Shown piece after piece: positions 63,905-64,000 of a stretch of DNA of 64,000 bases. The position numbers and the translations under genes are program-made. The stretch covers positions 92,001,725 through 92,065,724 of the forward strand of contig CM042145.1 in NCBI GenBank assembly GCA_023376005.1, written 5' to 3'. The notes under the pieces are model-generated. The model was not told the DNA's origin. It was given only the letters and a program-made list of their open reading frames with translations, and did no database searches. Numbering within the stretch: the first letter of the stretch is position 1; each line of letters begins with the position of its first letter. This DNA is from Doryteuthis pealeii (lineage: Eukaryota > Mollusca > Cephalopoda > Myopsida > Loliginidae).

Positions 63905-64000
63905 AGTTACGGAGTGCTCTATAGTCAGTATCAATCGGACAGCGAGGTAGTCTATCCCCTTTTCGCTAGCGAAGGTGGTGCGCCACATCTACCGCCAACT
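63905..64000 (-). mobile_element. SINE B tail, cut by window end
   Basis: 'gcgaggtagtctatccccttttcgctagcg...gtgcgccacatctaccgcc' matches the tail and body of SINE B; the head would lie beyond the window. Confidence 0.7.

Overview
This is a repeat-dominated nuclear window from an animal, most likely an invertebrate. It is AT-rich, with long (TA)n, (GATA)n, (CA)n, (CT)n and (CTT)n tracts, two families of tRNA-derived SINEs, non-autonomous Helitrons, mariner/Tc1 debris and non-LTR retrotransposon 3' ends. I find no convincing host gene. The few frames longer than about 100 codons are low-complexity translations, transposon remnants or unrecognised. The repeat mix would suit a mollusc, a chelicerate or another large-genome marine invertebrate, but I cannot name the species.

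The layout is a tandem segmental duplication of two modules. P1 = 1-8640, Q1 = about 8641-19209, P2 = 19210-25330 (3' end replaced by unrelated DNA X, 25330-27805), Q2 = 27806-41579 (with a private block at 33685-36540), P3 = 41580-54372 (with a private block at about 45480-49450), then single-copy DNA Y to 64000. Each Q-to-P junction is the same: a roughly 0.9 kb CTT-rich pyrimidine tract followed by a copy of a dispersed retroposon called R1 here. P1 and P3 differ mostly by substitutions. P2, and to a lesser extent Q1, carry many single-base deletions against their partners, which looks like unpolished long-read sequence. Copy number and every open frame in P2, Q1 and Q2 should therefore be treated with caution.

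The most interesting content is a set of self-cleaving RNA candidates. A complete type I hammerhead ribozyme lies at 34149-34191 (minus), a second with an extended stem II at 33719-33808 (minus), and compact 38-nt hammerheads sit in one arm of a 127-bp palindrome beside a (TA)n tract at 4608-4645 and 23852-23889. The P3 copy at 50351-50388 has a core mutation. Degenerate relatives occur in other foldbacks (2751-2970, 22055-22265, 44257-44565). From established knowledge, hammerheads with this architecture occur in Penelope-like elements and other retroelements of animals; assigning these to such elements is inference.

A second theme is de novo inverted duplication. Several hairpins (4878-5030, 56941-57009, 45205-46572) have a paralog in this same window carrying only one arm. 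A third is a SINE body folded into about eight successive hairpins (917-1164), two capped by C(UUCG)G tetraloops. Full-length insertions with target-site duplications define SINE A (49646-49936, with empty sites in P1 and P2; 55930-56219) and R1 (57772-58376).
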